A stretch of 64,000 bases of DNA from Roseovarius salincola (GCF_026891095.1 NZ_JAPTNL010000004.1:124001-188000); one strand, 5' to 3'. Shown: positions 26,454-34,243, numbered from the stretch's first letter. Numbers and translations: made by a program. Notes: generated by a model from the sequence alone, not told the origin.

Positions 26454-27311
26454 ATGCTGGACGCACGTTCACTTTTCCCCGGCCTGCCCGCCGGTCCCGG
26501 CGTTGGCTACAAACCACAGCATTTCCCCGCCATCATGGACGATCCGCGTCCGGTCGAATGGCTGGAAATTCATGCCGAGAACTACATGGGCGATGGCGGC
26601 CGGCCACTGGCCCAGTTGCGCCATCTGGCCGAACGGTTCGCAATTTCCGTACACGGCGTCGGGCTCAGCATCGGTGGCGAGGGTCGGCTAGACCGCGATC
26701 ACCTCGCACGGCTCAGGCATCTGTGCGACTGGCTGCAACCCGCCAGCTTTTCCGAGCACCTGGCCTGGTCCACTCATGACAGTCATTTTCTCAATGATCT
26801 TCTGCCCTTGCCCTATACCGAAGCCACGCTGACCCGCGTCGCCGACCATGTCGACGAGCTCCAGGAAGCCATCGGGCGGCGCATGCTGCTGGAGAACCCG
26901 TCAAGCTACCTGACGTTTGACGAAAGCACGATGAGCGAAACCGAATTCCTGACCGACATCGCCCGGCGCACCGGATGCGGGCTGTTGCTGGACGTGAACA
27001 ACGTCTTCGTCTCGGCTACCAATCTGAACCTCGATCCGCGCGCCTATATCGACGCGTTTCCGCTTTCGCATGTGGGCGAAATCCATCTTGGCGGGCATGA
27101 CGAGGACCATGACGACCACGGCGCGCCGCTACTGATCGACAGCCACGGGCGCGCGGTGGCCGATCCGGTCTGGGCGCTGCTTGACTACACGCTGGCGCAC
27201 GCAGGCGCGCGGCCCCTGTTGATCGAATGGGACTCGGATGTACCGGAATGGCCCATCCTGGCCGCCGAGGCGCAACGCGCCGCCAACGCCCTGCAGCAGG
27301 TTCCGGCATGA
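26454..27311 (+). CDS. bufB: BufB, MNIO-type multinuclear iron oxygenase (DUF692)
   Basis: A 285-residue TIM-barrel enzyme of the DUF692 family, now known as multinuclear non-haem iron-dependent oxidative enzymes (MNIO). The metal ligands of the family can be placed: His40/Glu42 (IHAENYM), His67 (SVHGVGLS), His102 (SEHLAW), Glu in [10 protein letters not shown], Asp and Asn in [14 protein letters not shown], two His in [10 protein letters not shown], and Glu in [11 protein letters not shown]. It should modify cysteines of the BufA1 product in the cytoplasm before export. It has a strong AGGAGG site and ends in an ATGA overlap with bufC. Confidence 0.92.
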   Translation: MLDARSLFPGLPAGPGVGYKPQHFPAIMDDPRPVEWLEIHAENYMGDGGRPLAQLRHLAERFAISVHGVGLSIGGEGRLDRDHLARLRHLCDWLQPASFSEHLAWSTHDSHFLNDLLPLPYTEATLTRVADHVDELQEAIGRRMLLENPSSYLTFDESTMSETEFLTDIARRTGCGLLLDVNNVFVSATNLNLDPRAYIDAFPLSHVGEIHLGGHDEDHDDHGAPLLIDSHGRAVADPVWALLDYTLAHAGARPLLIEWDSDVPEWPILAAEAQRAANALQQVPA

Positions 27312-28075
27312 GCCCGACGCAGACCCTGTTTCACGACGCGCTGCTTGATGGCAACGCCCCAGTCCCTGATGGCCTCAGCGACGGTCAGGGGCGCGCAGCG
27401 GGGCGGCGTTTCGATGTCTATCGCAACAACGTGGCCGTCAGCCTGACCGAGGCGCTGGAGGTGGGATTTCCGGCCATCCGCTCGTTGATCGGGCCGGAGA
27501 ACTTCAAGAAGATCTCGGGCCTTTTCCTGCGCCAGAAGCCGCCATCGACGCCGATGATCATGCAGTATGGCACTGAATTTCCGGCCTTTCTCGAACAGTT
27601 CGCGCCGCTTTTGCATCTGCGTTACCTGGGCGATGTGGCGCGCCTTGAACAGGCGCAGCGCGAGGCTTATCACGCAGCTGACCGCGCCCCCGTCGAGGCC
27701 GGCGAAATCGAGCGCCTGTCCCCTGATCTGATGGCGCAGGCGCGCCTTGAACTGGCGCCCGCGCTGCGCGTGCTTCGGTCGCCATGGCCGGTGCATGGGA
27801 TCTGGCGTTACGCTTGCCAGGATGGCGCGCCCAAGCCCGCAGCTGTTGCCGAGGATGTCGTGATCACCCGACCTGAGTTCGATCCCGTCATCAAGGTCTT
27901 GCCGCCGGGCGGCGCCGTGTTCCTGAACGCGTTGCGCGATGCGCACAACCTGACAGAGGCCGCCGAGGCGGCACTTGGCGAGGCGCCCGGTTTTGACCTG
28001 GCCGAAATTCTGGGGCTGCTTCTTGCAGGCCAAGCCATCACCGCAGTCATTTCCCCAAAGGAGCAATCCACATGA
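27308..28075 (+). CDS. bufC: BufC family partner protein (DUF2063)
   Basis: A 255-residue protein of the DUF2063/HvfC-BufC family. The N-terminal putative DNA-binding-like helical domain ([44 protein letters not shown]) is typical; the C-terminal part is a binding module that presents the precursor to the MNIO enzyme. The family is required with BufB for RiPP maturation. The ATG overlaps the stop of bufB by 4 bp (ATGA), and its own stop overlaps the DoxX start the same way, so the three genes are translationally coupled. Confidence 0.9.
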   Translation: MSPTQTLFHDALLDGNAPVPDGLSDGQGRAAGRRFDVYRNNVAVSLTEALEVGFPAIRSLIGPENFKKISGLFLRQKPPSTPMIMQYGTEFPAFLEQFAPLLHLRYLGDVARLEQAQREAYHAADRAPVEAGEIERLSPDLMAQARLELAPALRVLRSPWPVHGIWRYACQDGAPKPAAVAEDVVITRPEFDPVIKVLPPGGAVFLNALRDAHNLTEAAEAALGEAPGFDLAEILGLLLAGQAITAVISPKEQST

Positions 28076-28671
28076 TCCTTGTCACGTATTACAACCGTTT
28101 CTCCGCCATCATGGGGCGTGCTGACTGGCTGGTGCCGACACTTGCGCGGCTGATCTTCGCCGGGGTTCTTCTGACCTATTTCTGGGTGTCCGGCGTCACC
28201 AAGCTGGGCGACGGGCTGCTGGGGCTCTTTGTACCCTCTGCCGGAGCCTATGCGCAGATATTCCCCCGCGCGATGGAGGCCGTCAGCTATGATCCGGGCC
28301 AGCTTGGCGCGTTTCATTGGCTGGTCGTTATGGCCGGGACGTGGGCCGAATTTCTGCTGCCGTTTCTGGTGGTTGCGGGCCTGCTGACGCGGCTCGCGGC
28401 GCTTGGGATGATCGGCTTCGTCGTCCTGCAAACGCTGACCGATCTCTATGGCCATGGCGCCATTGCCGAGTCCGGCACGCTTGGCGCCTGGTTCGACAAG
28501 GTGCCGGATTCCGTCATCGCGGACCAGCGGGCCTTCTGGGTCTTCGTTCTGGTGGTGCTGGCGGTCAAAGGGGCGGGGCCAATATCGCTGGACCGGCTGA
28601 TTTTCAAAAATGCGCCTTCGGCTCATCCGGCTTCCCCGCAGCCAGCGCCAGTACAGCGCCAAGCGCCGTGA
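28072..28671 (+). CDS. DoxX family membrane protein
   Basis: A 199-residue inner-membrane protein with four hydrophobic helices (LARLIFAGVLLTYFWVSGVTKL, FHWLVVMAGTWAEFLLPFLVV, LAALGMIGFVVLQTL, WVFVLVVLAVKGAGPI), the DoxX/BufD-type fold. DoxX genes are a usual fourth member of bufferin operons, although what the protein does is not known; a role in electron transfer or quinone handling has been proposed for the family. The ATG overlaps the bufC stop (ATGA). Its last 68 bp overlap the convergent membrane-protein gene. Confidence 0.87.
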   Translation: MILVTYYNRFSAIMGRADWLVPTLARLIFAGVLLTYFWVSGVTKLGDGLLGLFVPSAGAYAQIFPRAMEAVSYDPGQLGAFHWLVVMAGTWAEFLLPFLVVAGLLTRLAALGMIGFVVLQTLTDLYGHGAIAESGTLGAWFDKVPDSVIADQRAFWVFVLVVLAVKGAGPISLDRLIFKNAPSAHPASPQPAPVQRQAP

Positions 28672-28972
28672 AACCGATGGGAAACATGGTGAAGACGTTG
28701 AAATCAAAGGCGTAATACATCGCGCCTGCCGAAATCAGCATCAGCACCCCACCCCAGAGAGCCCGAATTCGCGCCATCGCACCCCCGGCGATCGCCAGAA
28801 GCGGCGCGAGGAAGCTGACGGTGCGGACAAGCCCAACCCGGTCGACCTGCCGCGCCAAACCCTCTATCTCGCCGAATTCATTGATGAATTCGGTGTAACC
28901 AAAGCTGAAGAAGCCGATCAGCATGGCGAAAAGCCCGCCGATGATACCAAGAACAAGGGCTGCGTTGCGCAT
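28604..28972 (-). CDS. small four-helix membrane protein, possibly DUF4064-like
   Basis: A 122-residue protein with four hydrophobic segments (ALVLGIIGGLFAMLIGFF, TVSFLAPLLAIAGGAMA, WGGVLMLISAGAMYYAF, GFTALGAVLALAAG) and an intervening acidic loop (FINEFGEIEGLARQVDR). The fold resembles small DUF4064-type proteins; function is unknown. The ATG at 28972 has GGGAGA 8 bp upstream, while the longer frame would need a TTG. It is convergent with the DoxX gene and overlaps it by 68 bp, and is divergent to nothing directly. It is not part of the bufferin operon by strand. Confidence 0.7.
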   Translation of the reverse strand: MRNAALVLGIIGGLFAMLIGFFSFGYTEFINEFGEIEGLARQVDRVGLVRTVSFLAPLLAIAGGAMARIRALWGGVLMLISAGAMYYAFDFNVFTMFPIGFTALGAVLALAAGKPDEPKAHF

Positions 28973-29005
28973 GGTTTTGTCTCCCTTCAATTGAGGCGAC
29001 GTGGC

Positions 29006-29320
29006 TTAGCCGAGCAGTGCGGCCTGCGTATCCTTGCCCCAGCCAAGATAAAGCGTGCCGTCCTGTTCGATCAGTGGGCGTTTCATCAGGGTCGGGTGAT
29101 CCTTGAGCAATTCCAGAGGGTTGCGCGCCCTCTCGGCTTCGTCAAGTCCGCGCCATGTGGTTGAGCGCGTATTGAGCAACGCCGCGCCGAAACGGGCATG
29201 GGCGGATTTCAGCACCGCATCAGGGATGCCTTCGGAGCGGACATCCACGAATGTCGCATTCGGAAGTGATTTCAGTACCTTGCGGCACGTATCGCATGTT
29301 TTCAGACCGTACAGTATCAT
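29006..29320 (-). CDS. ArsC/Spx family thiol protein
   Basis: A 104-residue thioredoxin-fold protein of the ArsC/Spx/MgsR group. It begins ILYGLKTCDTCRKVLKSL with a CxxC pair and ends KRPLIEQDGTLYLGWGKDT; the mid part LLNTRSTTWRGLDEAERARNP is typical. Members reduce arsenate via glutathione or act as RNA-polymerase-binding regulators; which applies here is unclear, and no ars genes are adjacent. The ATG at 29320 has GGAGGT 5 bp upstream, better than the longer frame. Confidence 0.85.
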   Translation of the reverse strand: MILYGLKTCDTCRKVLKSLPNATFVDVRSEGIPDAVLKSAHARFGAALLNTRSTTWRGLDEAERARNPLELLKDHPTLMKRPLIEQDGTLYLGWGKDTQAALLG

Positions 29321-29533
29321 CGCTACCTCCAGCTCACCTTGCCTCAATAACGGGCAGCGGCGATGGCGTCACCTGTGTTTTGCTTGCTTTTTACATGGCC
29401 CGTGCAATCATCGGGCGCGCCACAGGCGTTTTCAGGGTCGGCCAGCACATTTCGAGTGCCGGATCATGGGCGGAACCTGCGGCGAAGAACCCCCGCTTTG
29501 GCGGGAGAATGGACGTCAGGAAGGAGAGACGGA
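29321..29533. promoter_or_regulatory. divergent promoter and csp leader region
   Basis: This 213-bp gap serves the ArsC-like gene on the left and the cold-shock gene on the right. The right half is a likely long 5' leader, as is usual for csp mRNAs, and ends in the ribosome site AAGGAGAG. I see no distinct operator. Confidence 0.35.
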
Positions 29534-29740
29534 ATGCCCACAGGCACCGTTAAATGGTTCAACACCACAAAGGGATACGGCTTTATCGCGCCCGACGAAG
29601 GGGGCAAGGATGTGTTCGTGCATATCTCGGCTGTCGAGCGTTCGGGGCTGACCGGGCTCGCGGATAATCAGAAGGTCGGATATGAATTGCAGGACGGGCG
29701 CGACGGGCGCCAGATGGCGAGCGATCTGAAGCTATTGTAA
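29534..29740 (+). CDS. cold-shock protein
   Basis: A 68-residue single-domain cold-shock protein. The RNP1 motif is KGYGFIAPD and the RNP2 motif DVFVHISAV; the barrel ends with QMASDLKLL. Such proteins bind single-stranded RNA and DNA and act as RNA chaperones or antiterminators. The open frame starts at 29363, but the family starts at the ATG at 29534, with AAGGAGAG upstream. A strong palindromic hairpin follows the stop. Confidence 0.94.
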   Translation: MPTGTVKWFNTTKGYGFIAPDEGGKDVFVHISAVERSGLTGLADNQKVGYELQDGRDGRQMASDLKLL

Positions 29741-29762
29741 TCAGCCACATCATGAGCCTGGC

Positions 29763-29782
29763 GCGGGGCTGCGCAGCCCCGC
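29763..29782 (+). terminator. hairpin after the cold-shock gene
   Basis: GCGGGGCTGC/GCAGCCCCGC is a perfect 20-bp palindrome, 22 bp after the csp stop. It has no long T-run but would form a strong stem-loop in either direction. Confidence 0.5.
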
Positions 29783-29787
29783 CCTGA

Positions 29788-29804
29788 CGGTATTCCGAAT
29801 ACCG
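29788..29804. promoter_or_regulatory. CGGTATTC-C-GAATACCG palindrome
   Basis: A perfect inverted repeat of 8-bp arms around one base, placed between the csp hairpin and copy B of the TACAAAAC array. It may be an operator or part of a repeat unit. Confidence 0.4.
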
Positions 29805-29810
29805 GCGGAC

Positions 29811-29886
29811 ATGGTACAAATCGTCCGTTTTGTACGCGCGTTTTGTACATGACTCGCGCGCAGGCCGGTTCGTTTCGTACAGAACC
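29811..29886 (-). repeat. TACAAAAC-type array, copy B
   Basis: Read on the minus strand it shows GGTTCTGTAC, then 28 bp later GTACAAAAC, then TACAAAAC-GGAC-GATTTGTA, the same blocks with the same spacing as copy A at 23695-23777. The palindrome core is 29815-29834. It sits between two convergent genes, so here it is not ahead of an obvious gene. Confidence 0.65.
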
Positions 29887-29924
29887 CGCCAGAGCGCCCC
29901 GATCGGGGCGCCGCAAGCCCCGCT

Positions 29925-30335
29925 TCAGCCCTGCCAGCCGGTGGCCCGCGCCACCATCACCCCGGACCAGGCCGACACCCCGGTCAGCACCGCGCCCCAG
30001 GTCACATCGGTCGCCACCATCCGCCAGTCCCAGCCGCGCAGGGTGGCGAAATTGGTGAACTCGTAGGTGCCATAGGCCATCGCCCCCAGAGCCGCACCCG
30101 CCAGCAGCGCGTTGAGCGGCGCACCGGCGCGCAGCGCGGGCAGCGAGACGAACCACAAGACCCCCGCCACATAGAAGAGATAGAACAGCGCCGCCGGGGC
30201 CAGCCGGATCTCCTCGGCCATGATGTCGCCGATATGGGCCTCGAACAGGGGCTTCAAGACGGTCGTGAGCATGACCGCATCAAGGGCGAGGAACACGACG
30301 GCGGTGACGATATAGAGAACGAGGAGGTTGAGCAT
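29925..30335 (-). CDS. DUF2177 family membrane protein
   Basis: A 136-residue inner membrane protein with four hydrophobic stretches; the family motif YGTYEFTNFATLRGWDWRMVATDVTWGAVLTG is intact, as is the LDAVMLTTVLKPLFEAHIG start. The function of DUF2177 is unknown. The start at 30335 has GAGGAGG-like purine-rich sequence upstream on its strand. It is convergent with the cold-shock gene and separated from it by hairpins and the TACAAAAC array. Confidence 0.87.
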   Translation of the reverse strand: MLNLLVLYIVTAVVFLALDAVMLTTVLKPLFEAHIGDIMAEEIRLAPAALFYLFYVAGVLWFVSLPALRAGAPLNALLAGAALGAMAYGTYEFTNFATLRGWDWRMVATDVTWGAVLTGVSAWSGVMVARATGWQG

Positions 30336-30444
30336 GTCGGCCCTTTCGGCGGTGAGGTGTGTGGGAATATACGCGCAAAGGGGCGGGTTGGATCGGTTTT
30401 ATCCGTGCGGTGGGGTTGGGGGCGGGTGGGCGCCGGTCCGGAGC

Positions 30445-30474
30445 GGCGGGTTCGGGAGTGGCGGGTTCGGGGGT
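30445..30474 (+). repeat. 15-bp tandem repeat, two copies
   Basis: GGCGGGTTCGGGAGT is followed directly by GGCGGGTTCGGGGGT, one mismatch apart, and a third partial unit (GGCGGG) leads into the inverted repeat at 30473-30497. Confidence 0.6.
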
Positions 30475-30497
30475 GGCGGGGTGAACCCCGCCCTACG
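30473..30497. repeat. GGCGGGGTGAACCCCGCC palindromic repeat, copy 1
   Basis: A palindromic element whose centre GGCGGGGTGAACCCCGCC can fold into a stem, followed by CTACG. A near-identical copy (one base different) is at 31525-31549. It is probably a dispersed REP-like or terminator element common in Alphaproteobacteria. Confidence 0.6.
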
Positions 30498-30891
30498 GAG
30501 GGGGTAAAGGTCGGTTGGGGCGACAGAAGGGGCGCGCCCGTGGCCTGATCGGGGATGTTGGTGTGTCTGGAAAAATTCTTCCGATCCGGCAACCAATGTC
30601 ACGATCTTTCCTGAAGACCTGCGATTCGGCAAATTCCTGCACAGCGTGAAACATGCCGGATCGAGGCCAGGTGCATGTTGTCAAGAACACGCTCAAGACA
30701 TTTATAGAAATCAATTTTCAAGAGACTCCGCTGCGAAATGCGAATGGCGGGAATCGCCCGCGAGCGCATCGCATTCATTTTTGGCCAAGCGGATTCTTGC
30801 AGAGCATCTGAAGTGAACGCGTTGAGTGCCTACATTGAACTTGCACCAAAGATCGGGTTGCTCCCGATGCGATTGAAAAAGGAGATTAATC

Positions 30892-31356
30892 ATGTTGCGC
30901 AAGACTGTTCTGACCACGGCTGCCATCCTGCCCCTTCTGGCGACAGGGGTATCCGCCCAAGAGGCTCTGGTCACGACGCAAGGTGATGACGAGTTGCGTG
31001 GCGAATGGGTAATCGGGGCATCTATCAATTCTCCCGAAGGCGAGGCGATCGGCAGTATTCAAGATATCATTCTGGACGAGGAAGACGGATCAGTGACCGC
31101 GGCTGTGGTTTCGGTCGGTGGTTTCCTGGGAATCGGCGCCAAATCCATCGCCATTTCATGGGACGAGCTTCAAATGGATTGGGACGCAAGTGAGATCGTC
31201 GTGGCTCTGACCCGGGAAGAAGCCGAGGAGGCGCCCGAATATGAATTCCGGGACCGCGAGTATAAGCCTGCCCCTGCCGGCGATACAGGGACTGGGACTG
31301 GCACCGACATGGGCACGGGCACCGGCACCGGAACGGGCACCGGAACTGTAGAGTAA
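30892..31356 (+). CDS. PRC-barrel domain exported protein
   Basis: A 154-residue exported protein with a signal peptide (TVLTTAAILPLLATGVSAQ) and one PRC-barrel (WVIGASINSPEGEAIGSIQDIILDEEDGSVTAAVVSVGGFLGIGAKSIAISWDELQM). The C-terminus is a Gly-Thr-rich low-complexity tail coded by repeated GGCACC-type hexamers (about 31290-31350). PRC-barrel proteins often respond to stress or bind ligands at the envelope. The tail length could vary by slippage. A strong hairpin follows the stop. The function is unknown. Confidence 0.85.
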   Translation: MLRKTVLTTAAILPLLATGVSAQEALVTTQGDDELRGEWVIGASINSPEGEAIGSIQDIILDEEDGSVTAAVVSVGGFLGIGAKSIAISWDELQMDWDASEIVVALTREEAEEAPEYEFRDREYKPAPAGDTGTGTGTDMGTGTGTGTGTGTVE

Positions 31357-31379
31357 CCCTTTCACTTCATGTTCCTCAT

Positions 31380-31409
31380 CCCCTGCCAAGGGCTGATCCC
31401 TGGCAGGGG
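31380..31409 (+). terminator. hairpin after the PRC-barrel gene
   Basis: CCCCTGCCA and TGGCAGGGG form a perfect 9-bp stem, extended by GGG/CCC across one bulged base. It is 23 bp after the stop codon, without a T-run. Confidence 0.65.
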
Positions 31410-31524
31410 AGAACGACTGTATCGGGACGTTCCGCCAACATGCAAAGGAATCCGGCAGGGTGGCCCTCTGGGGCAAGGTCCGGGTGACGCCATGCGGGGT
31501 GGCTGGCATCGAGCCGAGGTGCAT

Positions 31525-31549
31525 GTGGCGGGGTGAACTCCGCCCTACG
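31525..31549. repeat. GGCGGGGTGAACTCCGCC palindromic repeat, copy 2
   Basis: Same element as 30473-30497 with one base change (CTCC for CCCC). On the minus strand its first bases supply the TAG stop codon of thyX, so the element abuts or replaced the original gene end. Confidence 0.6.
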
Positions 31550-32453
31550 CTTCGATCACCGCCATGAATTCCCGCCATTCGCCCTTGGACATGCCGGAGC
31601 TTTCCTGAGTCACCTCTTCGCCCTTGAGCATGCGGCGCAGGCAATCGAGGCCGCGGGCCGAGAGCGTGGCGCCACCCATGCGGTAATCCTCGAAGGCCTT
31701 GTAGGCCGCGGGCACCCAGTCGGCGGTGATCTTGCAGATCGCGTCGGCATAGACGCGGATTTCATACTGGGCATGGGTATCGGCGCGCAGGCGCAGGAAA
31801 TGCAGCAGGTTGTGCAGGTCCACCTTCCAATACCATTGCGTATAGATATTGGCGGGCAGGTTCATGCGCGCCAGTTCACGCGCCAGGCCCTGTTGCCCCT
31901 CGTCCGAGATCATCGCCTCGTAATTGTCATAGCAGCGCATCGCGTCATCCTGAAGGATACGCAGCACGCGGTCGGCCTCTTCGCCTTCGAGCGCGGCACC
32001 CCGGCCCTGGTTGTTGGTGGTCGACTGTGCCGCCAGAGCATCGGGCGCGGGGATGTAGAATTCGCGATCAAGGATCGAATAGCGGGCCGAGTATTCGTTG
32101 ACATTGGCGGTGCGGTGGCGGATCCACTGGCGCGCCACGAAAACCGGCAGTTTCACATGCAGCTTCACTTCGCACATCTCGAACGGGGTCGAGTGCCAGT
32201 GGCGCATCAGATAGCGGATCAGCCCCTCGTCATTGGACACGGATTTCGTGCCCTTGCCGTAACTGACCCGCGCGGCCTGACAGATGGCGGCATCGTCGCC
32301 CATGTAATCCACCACCCGCACGAAGCCATGATCGAGCACCGGATGCGCGGTGTAGAGGTGCTTTTCCATCCCCGGCGCGACGGTGCGAAGCGTGTCCTGG
32401 GGCTGGCTGCGCAGGCTGTCGATCTCGGCCTGTTGATCGGGCGTGAGGGGCAT
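31545..32453 (-). CDS. thyX: FAD-dependent thymidylate synthase
   Basis: A 302-residue ThyX, the flavin-dependent enzyme that makes dTMP from dUMP with methylene-tetrahydrofolate and NADPH. The diagnostic RHRX7S motif is present ([11 protein letters not shown]), with [23 protein letters not shown] before it and [22 protein letters not shown] after. The ATG at 32453 has AAGGAA 8 bp upstream; a 27-residue longer frame is unlikely. Its stop codon lies inside a GGCGGGGTGAAC repeat. No thyA is in the window. Confidence 0.95.
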   Translation of the reverse strand: MPLTPDQQAEIDSLRSQPQDTLRTVAPGMEKHLYTAHPVLDHGFVRVVDYMGDDAAICQAARVSYGKGTKSVSNDEGLIRYLMRHWHSTPFEMCEVKLHVKLPVFVARQWIRHRTANVNEYSARYSILDREFYIPAPDALAAQSTTNNQGRGAALEGEEADRVLRILQDDAMRCYDNYEAMISDEGQQGLARELARMNLPANIYTQWYWKVDLHNLLHFLRLRADTHAQYEIRVYADAICKITADWVPAAYKAFEDYRMGGATLSARGLDCLRRMLKGEEVTQESSGMSKGEWREFMAVIEA

Positions 32454-32627
32454 CGGGGATTCCTTTCGGTGCAAAGCCATCGTCGCGAGTCGGGATTCAC
32501 TATATCTTGCGGAGGGCAGCAGTGAAAACGCCAATATCGGGTGGACTTGCCACGATGCTGCCCGGGTGGGTCGACAGGGAGGGGAATGAGCCTATCCTGT
32601 GAAGCGACAGCAACGAGGAGTCAGGCG

Positions 32628-33056
32628 ATGCGCATACGCTATCTGCACACGATGGTCCGGGTGAAGGACCTGGAGGAAAGCATGAAATTCTATGAATTGC
32701 TGGGCCTTCGCGAGACCCGGCGGATGGATGTTGAAGCCGGGCGGTTCACGCTGGTCTTCATGGCGCCCGAGGGGCAGGAGGAATGCCCCGTCGAGCTGAC
32801 CTGGAACTGGGATGGCGATGAGGGGCTGCCTTCGGACAGCCGCCATTTCGGGCATCTGGCCTATGAGGTCGAGGACATCTATGCCATGTGCGCGCATCTT
32901 CAGGCCAATGGCGTGACCATCAACCGCCCGCCGCGCGACGGGCGGATGGCCTTTGTGCGCAGCCCTGACAATATCTCGATCGAGCTGTTGCAGGCGGGCG
33001 GCGCCAAGCCGCCCGAGGAACCCTGGGCCAGCATGGAAAATACAGGCCATTGGTGA
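32628..33056 (+). CDS. VOC family protein, lactoylglutathione lyase-like
   Basis: A 142-residue vicinal-oxygen-chelate protein. IRYLHTMVRVKDLEESMKFYELLGLRETRR, FGHLAYEVEDIYAMCAHLQANGV and FVRSPDNISIELLQ match glyoxalase I-like proteins, with metal ligands expected at the first His, the Glu of VELTWN, the His of FGHLAYE and the Glu of SIELLQ. It could detoxify methylglyoxal with glutathione. The ATG at 32628 has GAGGAG upstream. Its stop overlaps the GTG start of the next gene (GTGA). Confidence 0.87.
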   Translation: MRIRYLHTMVRVKDLEESMKFYELLGLRETRRMDVEAGRFTLVFMAPEGQEECPVELTWNWDGDEGLPSDSRHFGHLAYEVEDIYAMCAHLQANGVTINRPPRDGRMAFVRSPDNISIELLQAGGAKPPEEPWASMENTGHW

Positions 33057-33874
33057 GGGCCGCCCTGCTGGGGGCGGCGGTCTGGGCCATGGGCGCATGG
33101 CCCGCCACTGCCGCCTGCCGGCTGGCGCTGGTCCTGGCGCTGGATGTGTCCTCGTCGGTCGATGCGGGGGAATACGAGTTGCAGCGCACCGGGCTGGCGG
33201 GCGCGCTCGATGCGCCCGAAATCCGCCACGCGATCCTGAAAGGTGGCGAGGGCGATGTGGCGCTGGCGATCTATGAGTGGAGCGGGCGCTACAAGCAGAA
33301 GCTGCTGCTGGACTGGAGCCTGCTGCGCGGGCATGGCGATATAGACCGCGCGGTGGCGGCGCTGGCGCGCGCGACGCGCAGCGAATCCGAGTTTCCCACC
33401 GCAATGGGCTATGGTCTGGGCTATGCGGCGTCGCTGCTGGCGCGCGCGCCGGTCTGCACGCGCCGGGTGATCGACGTGTCGGGCGACGGGATCAACAACG
33501 AAGGGTTCGGCCCGCACCTGGCCTATCGCCACTTCCCGCTGGAGGATGTCACCGTCAACGGGCTGGTGGTGCTGGGGGATGCGCCCGAGCTTCTGGATTT
33601 CTATCGAAACGAGGTGATACGTGGCAAGAATGCCTTTGTCGAGGTCGCGCGCGGTTACGACGACTACCGGCGCGCCATGTCGCGAAAATTGTTCCGCGAG
33701 ATCAACGACATCATGCTGGGCGCCCTGCCCGGCCAGCCCGGCCGGTCAATAGATGTAGCGGATCTGGTCGGTCCAGTAGCGTTCGACCCGGCGCAGCGCG
33801 CCGGTGATCTGGTCGATCCCGTCCGCGCCAAGGACGCCCTTGCCCTGCAGCGCGTCGGCGTGGCGGCCGAATAG
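33053..33874 (+). CDS. DUF1194 domain-containing exported protein (VWA-like)
   Basis: A 273-residue protein with a signal peptide (RAALLGAAVWAMGAWPATA) and a von Willebrand A-like DUF1194 domain with a MIDAS-type start (LVLALDVSSSVDAGEYELQRTGLAGAL), AIYEWSG and VIDVSGDGINN. The start is a GTG overlapping the stop of the VOC gene. The domain ends near residue 230 (MLGALPGQPG); the remaining about 43 residues are antisense to the MarR gene and look like read-through past a lost stop. The substrate is unknown. Confidence 0.82.
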   Translation: MRAALLGAAVWAMGAWPATAACRLALVLALDVSSSVDAGEYELQRTGLAGALDAPEIRHAILKGGEGDVALAIYEWSGRYKQKLLLDWSLLRGHGDIDRAVAALARATRSESEFPTAMGYGLGYAASLLARAPVCTRRVIDVSGDGINNEGFGPHLAYRHFPLEDVTVNGLVVLGDAPELLDFYRNEVIRGKNAFVEVARGYDDYRRAMSRKLFREINDIMLGALPGQPGRSIDVADLVGPVAFDPAQRAGDLVDPVRAKDALALQRVGVAAE

Positions 33875-34243
33875 CGCGGCGACGATATCGCGGATCGCGC
33901 GGCCCTTGGCGGTCAGCCGGACGCGAACCGAGCGGCGGTCGATCTCGCATCGCTGGTGATGCATATAGCCCATTTCCACCAGTTTCTTGAGATTGTAGCT
34001 GACATTGCTGCCCTGGTAATAGCCGCGGGTTTTCAGCTCGCCCGCGGTCACTTCGTTCTCGGCGTTGTTGAACATCAACAGCGCCTGAACCGGGTTCACC
34101 TCGAGCACGCCGAGGCGCTCGAATTCGTCCTTGATAACATCAAGAAGCAGCCGGTGCAGCCGCTCCACCAGTGACAGGGCATCGAGATAGCCCGTCACGA
34201 AGCTTTGCTGTTCGGCCTCGGCCATCTGGGTGTGCAAGCTCAT
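33746..34243 (-). CDS. MarR family transcriptional regulator (LdtR-like)
   Basis: A 165-residue winged-helix regulator. The wing and recognition-helix region is LKTRGYYQGSNVSYNLKKLVEMGYMHHQRCEIDRRSVRVRLTAKG, closest to LdtR-type MarR proteins known in Alphaproteobacteria. The ATG at 34243 has GGAGAC upstream; the longer frame adds 24 residues that are not family-like. It is not divergent from a target gene; the sdhE gene starts upstream on the same strand. The last 129 bp overlap the convergent DUF1194 gene. The ligand is unknown. Confidence 0.88.
   Translation of the reverse strand: MSLHTQMAEAEQQSFVTGYLDALSLVERLHRLLLDVIKDEFERLGVLEVNPVQALLMFNNAENEVTAGELKTRGYYQGSNVSYNLKKLVEMGYMHHQRCEIDRRSVRVRLTAKGRAIRDIVAALFGRHADALQGKGVLGADGIDQITGALRRVERYWTDQIRYIY

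Larger units (their letters stand above)
30336..30891. other. 556-bp gene-free interval with repeats
   Basis: No credible gene lies here. It contains a very G-rich stretch (about 30400-30480) with a 15-bp tandem repeat, a GGCGGGGTGAACCCCGCC inverted repeat, and, from about 30600, more AT-rich sequence that probably includes the promoter and leader of the PRC-barrel gene. A strong ribosome site (AAAAAGGAGATTAATC) precedes that gene. Confidence 0.5.

Noticed and set aside
30254..30714. Short minus-strand proline-rich frames around the G-rich tract
   Set aside because: They arise from the G-rich tandem repeat and have no ribosome site or family-like sequence.
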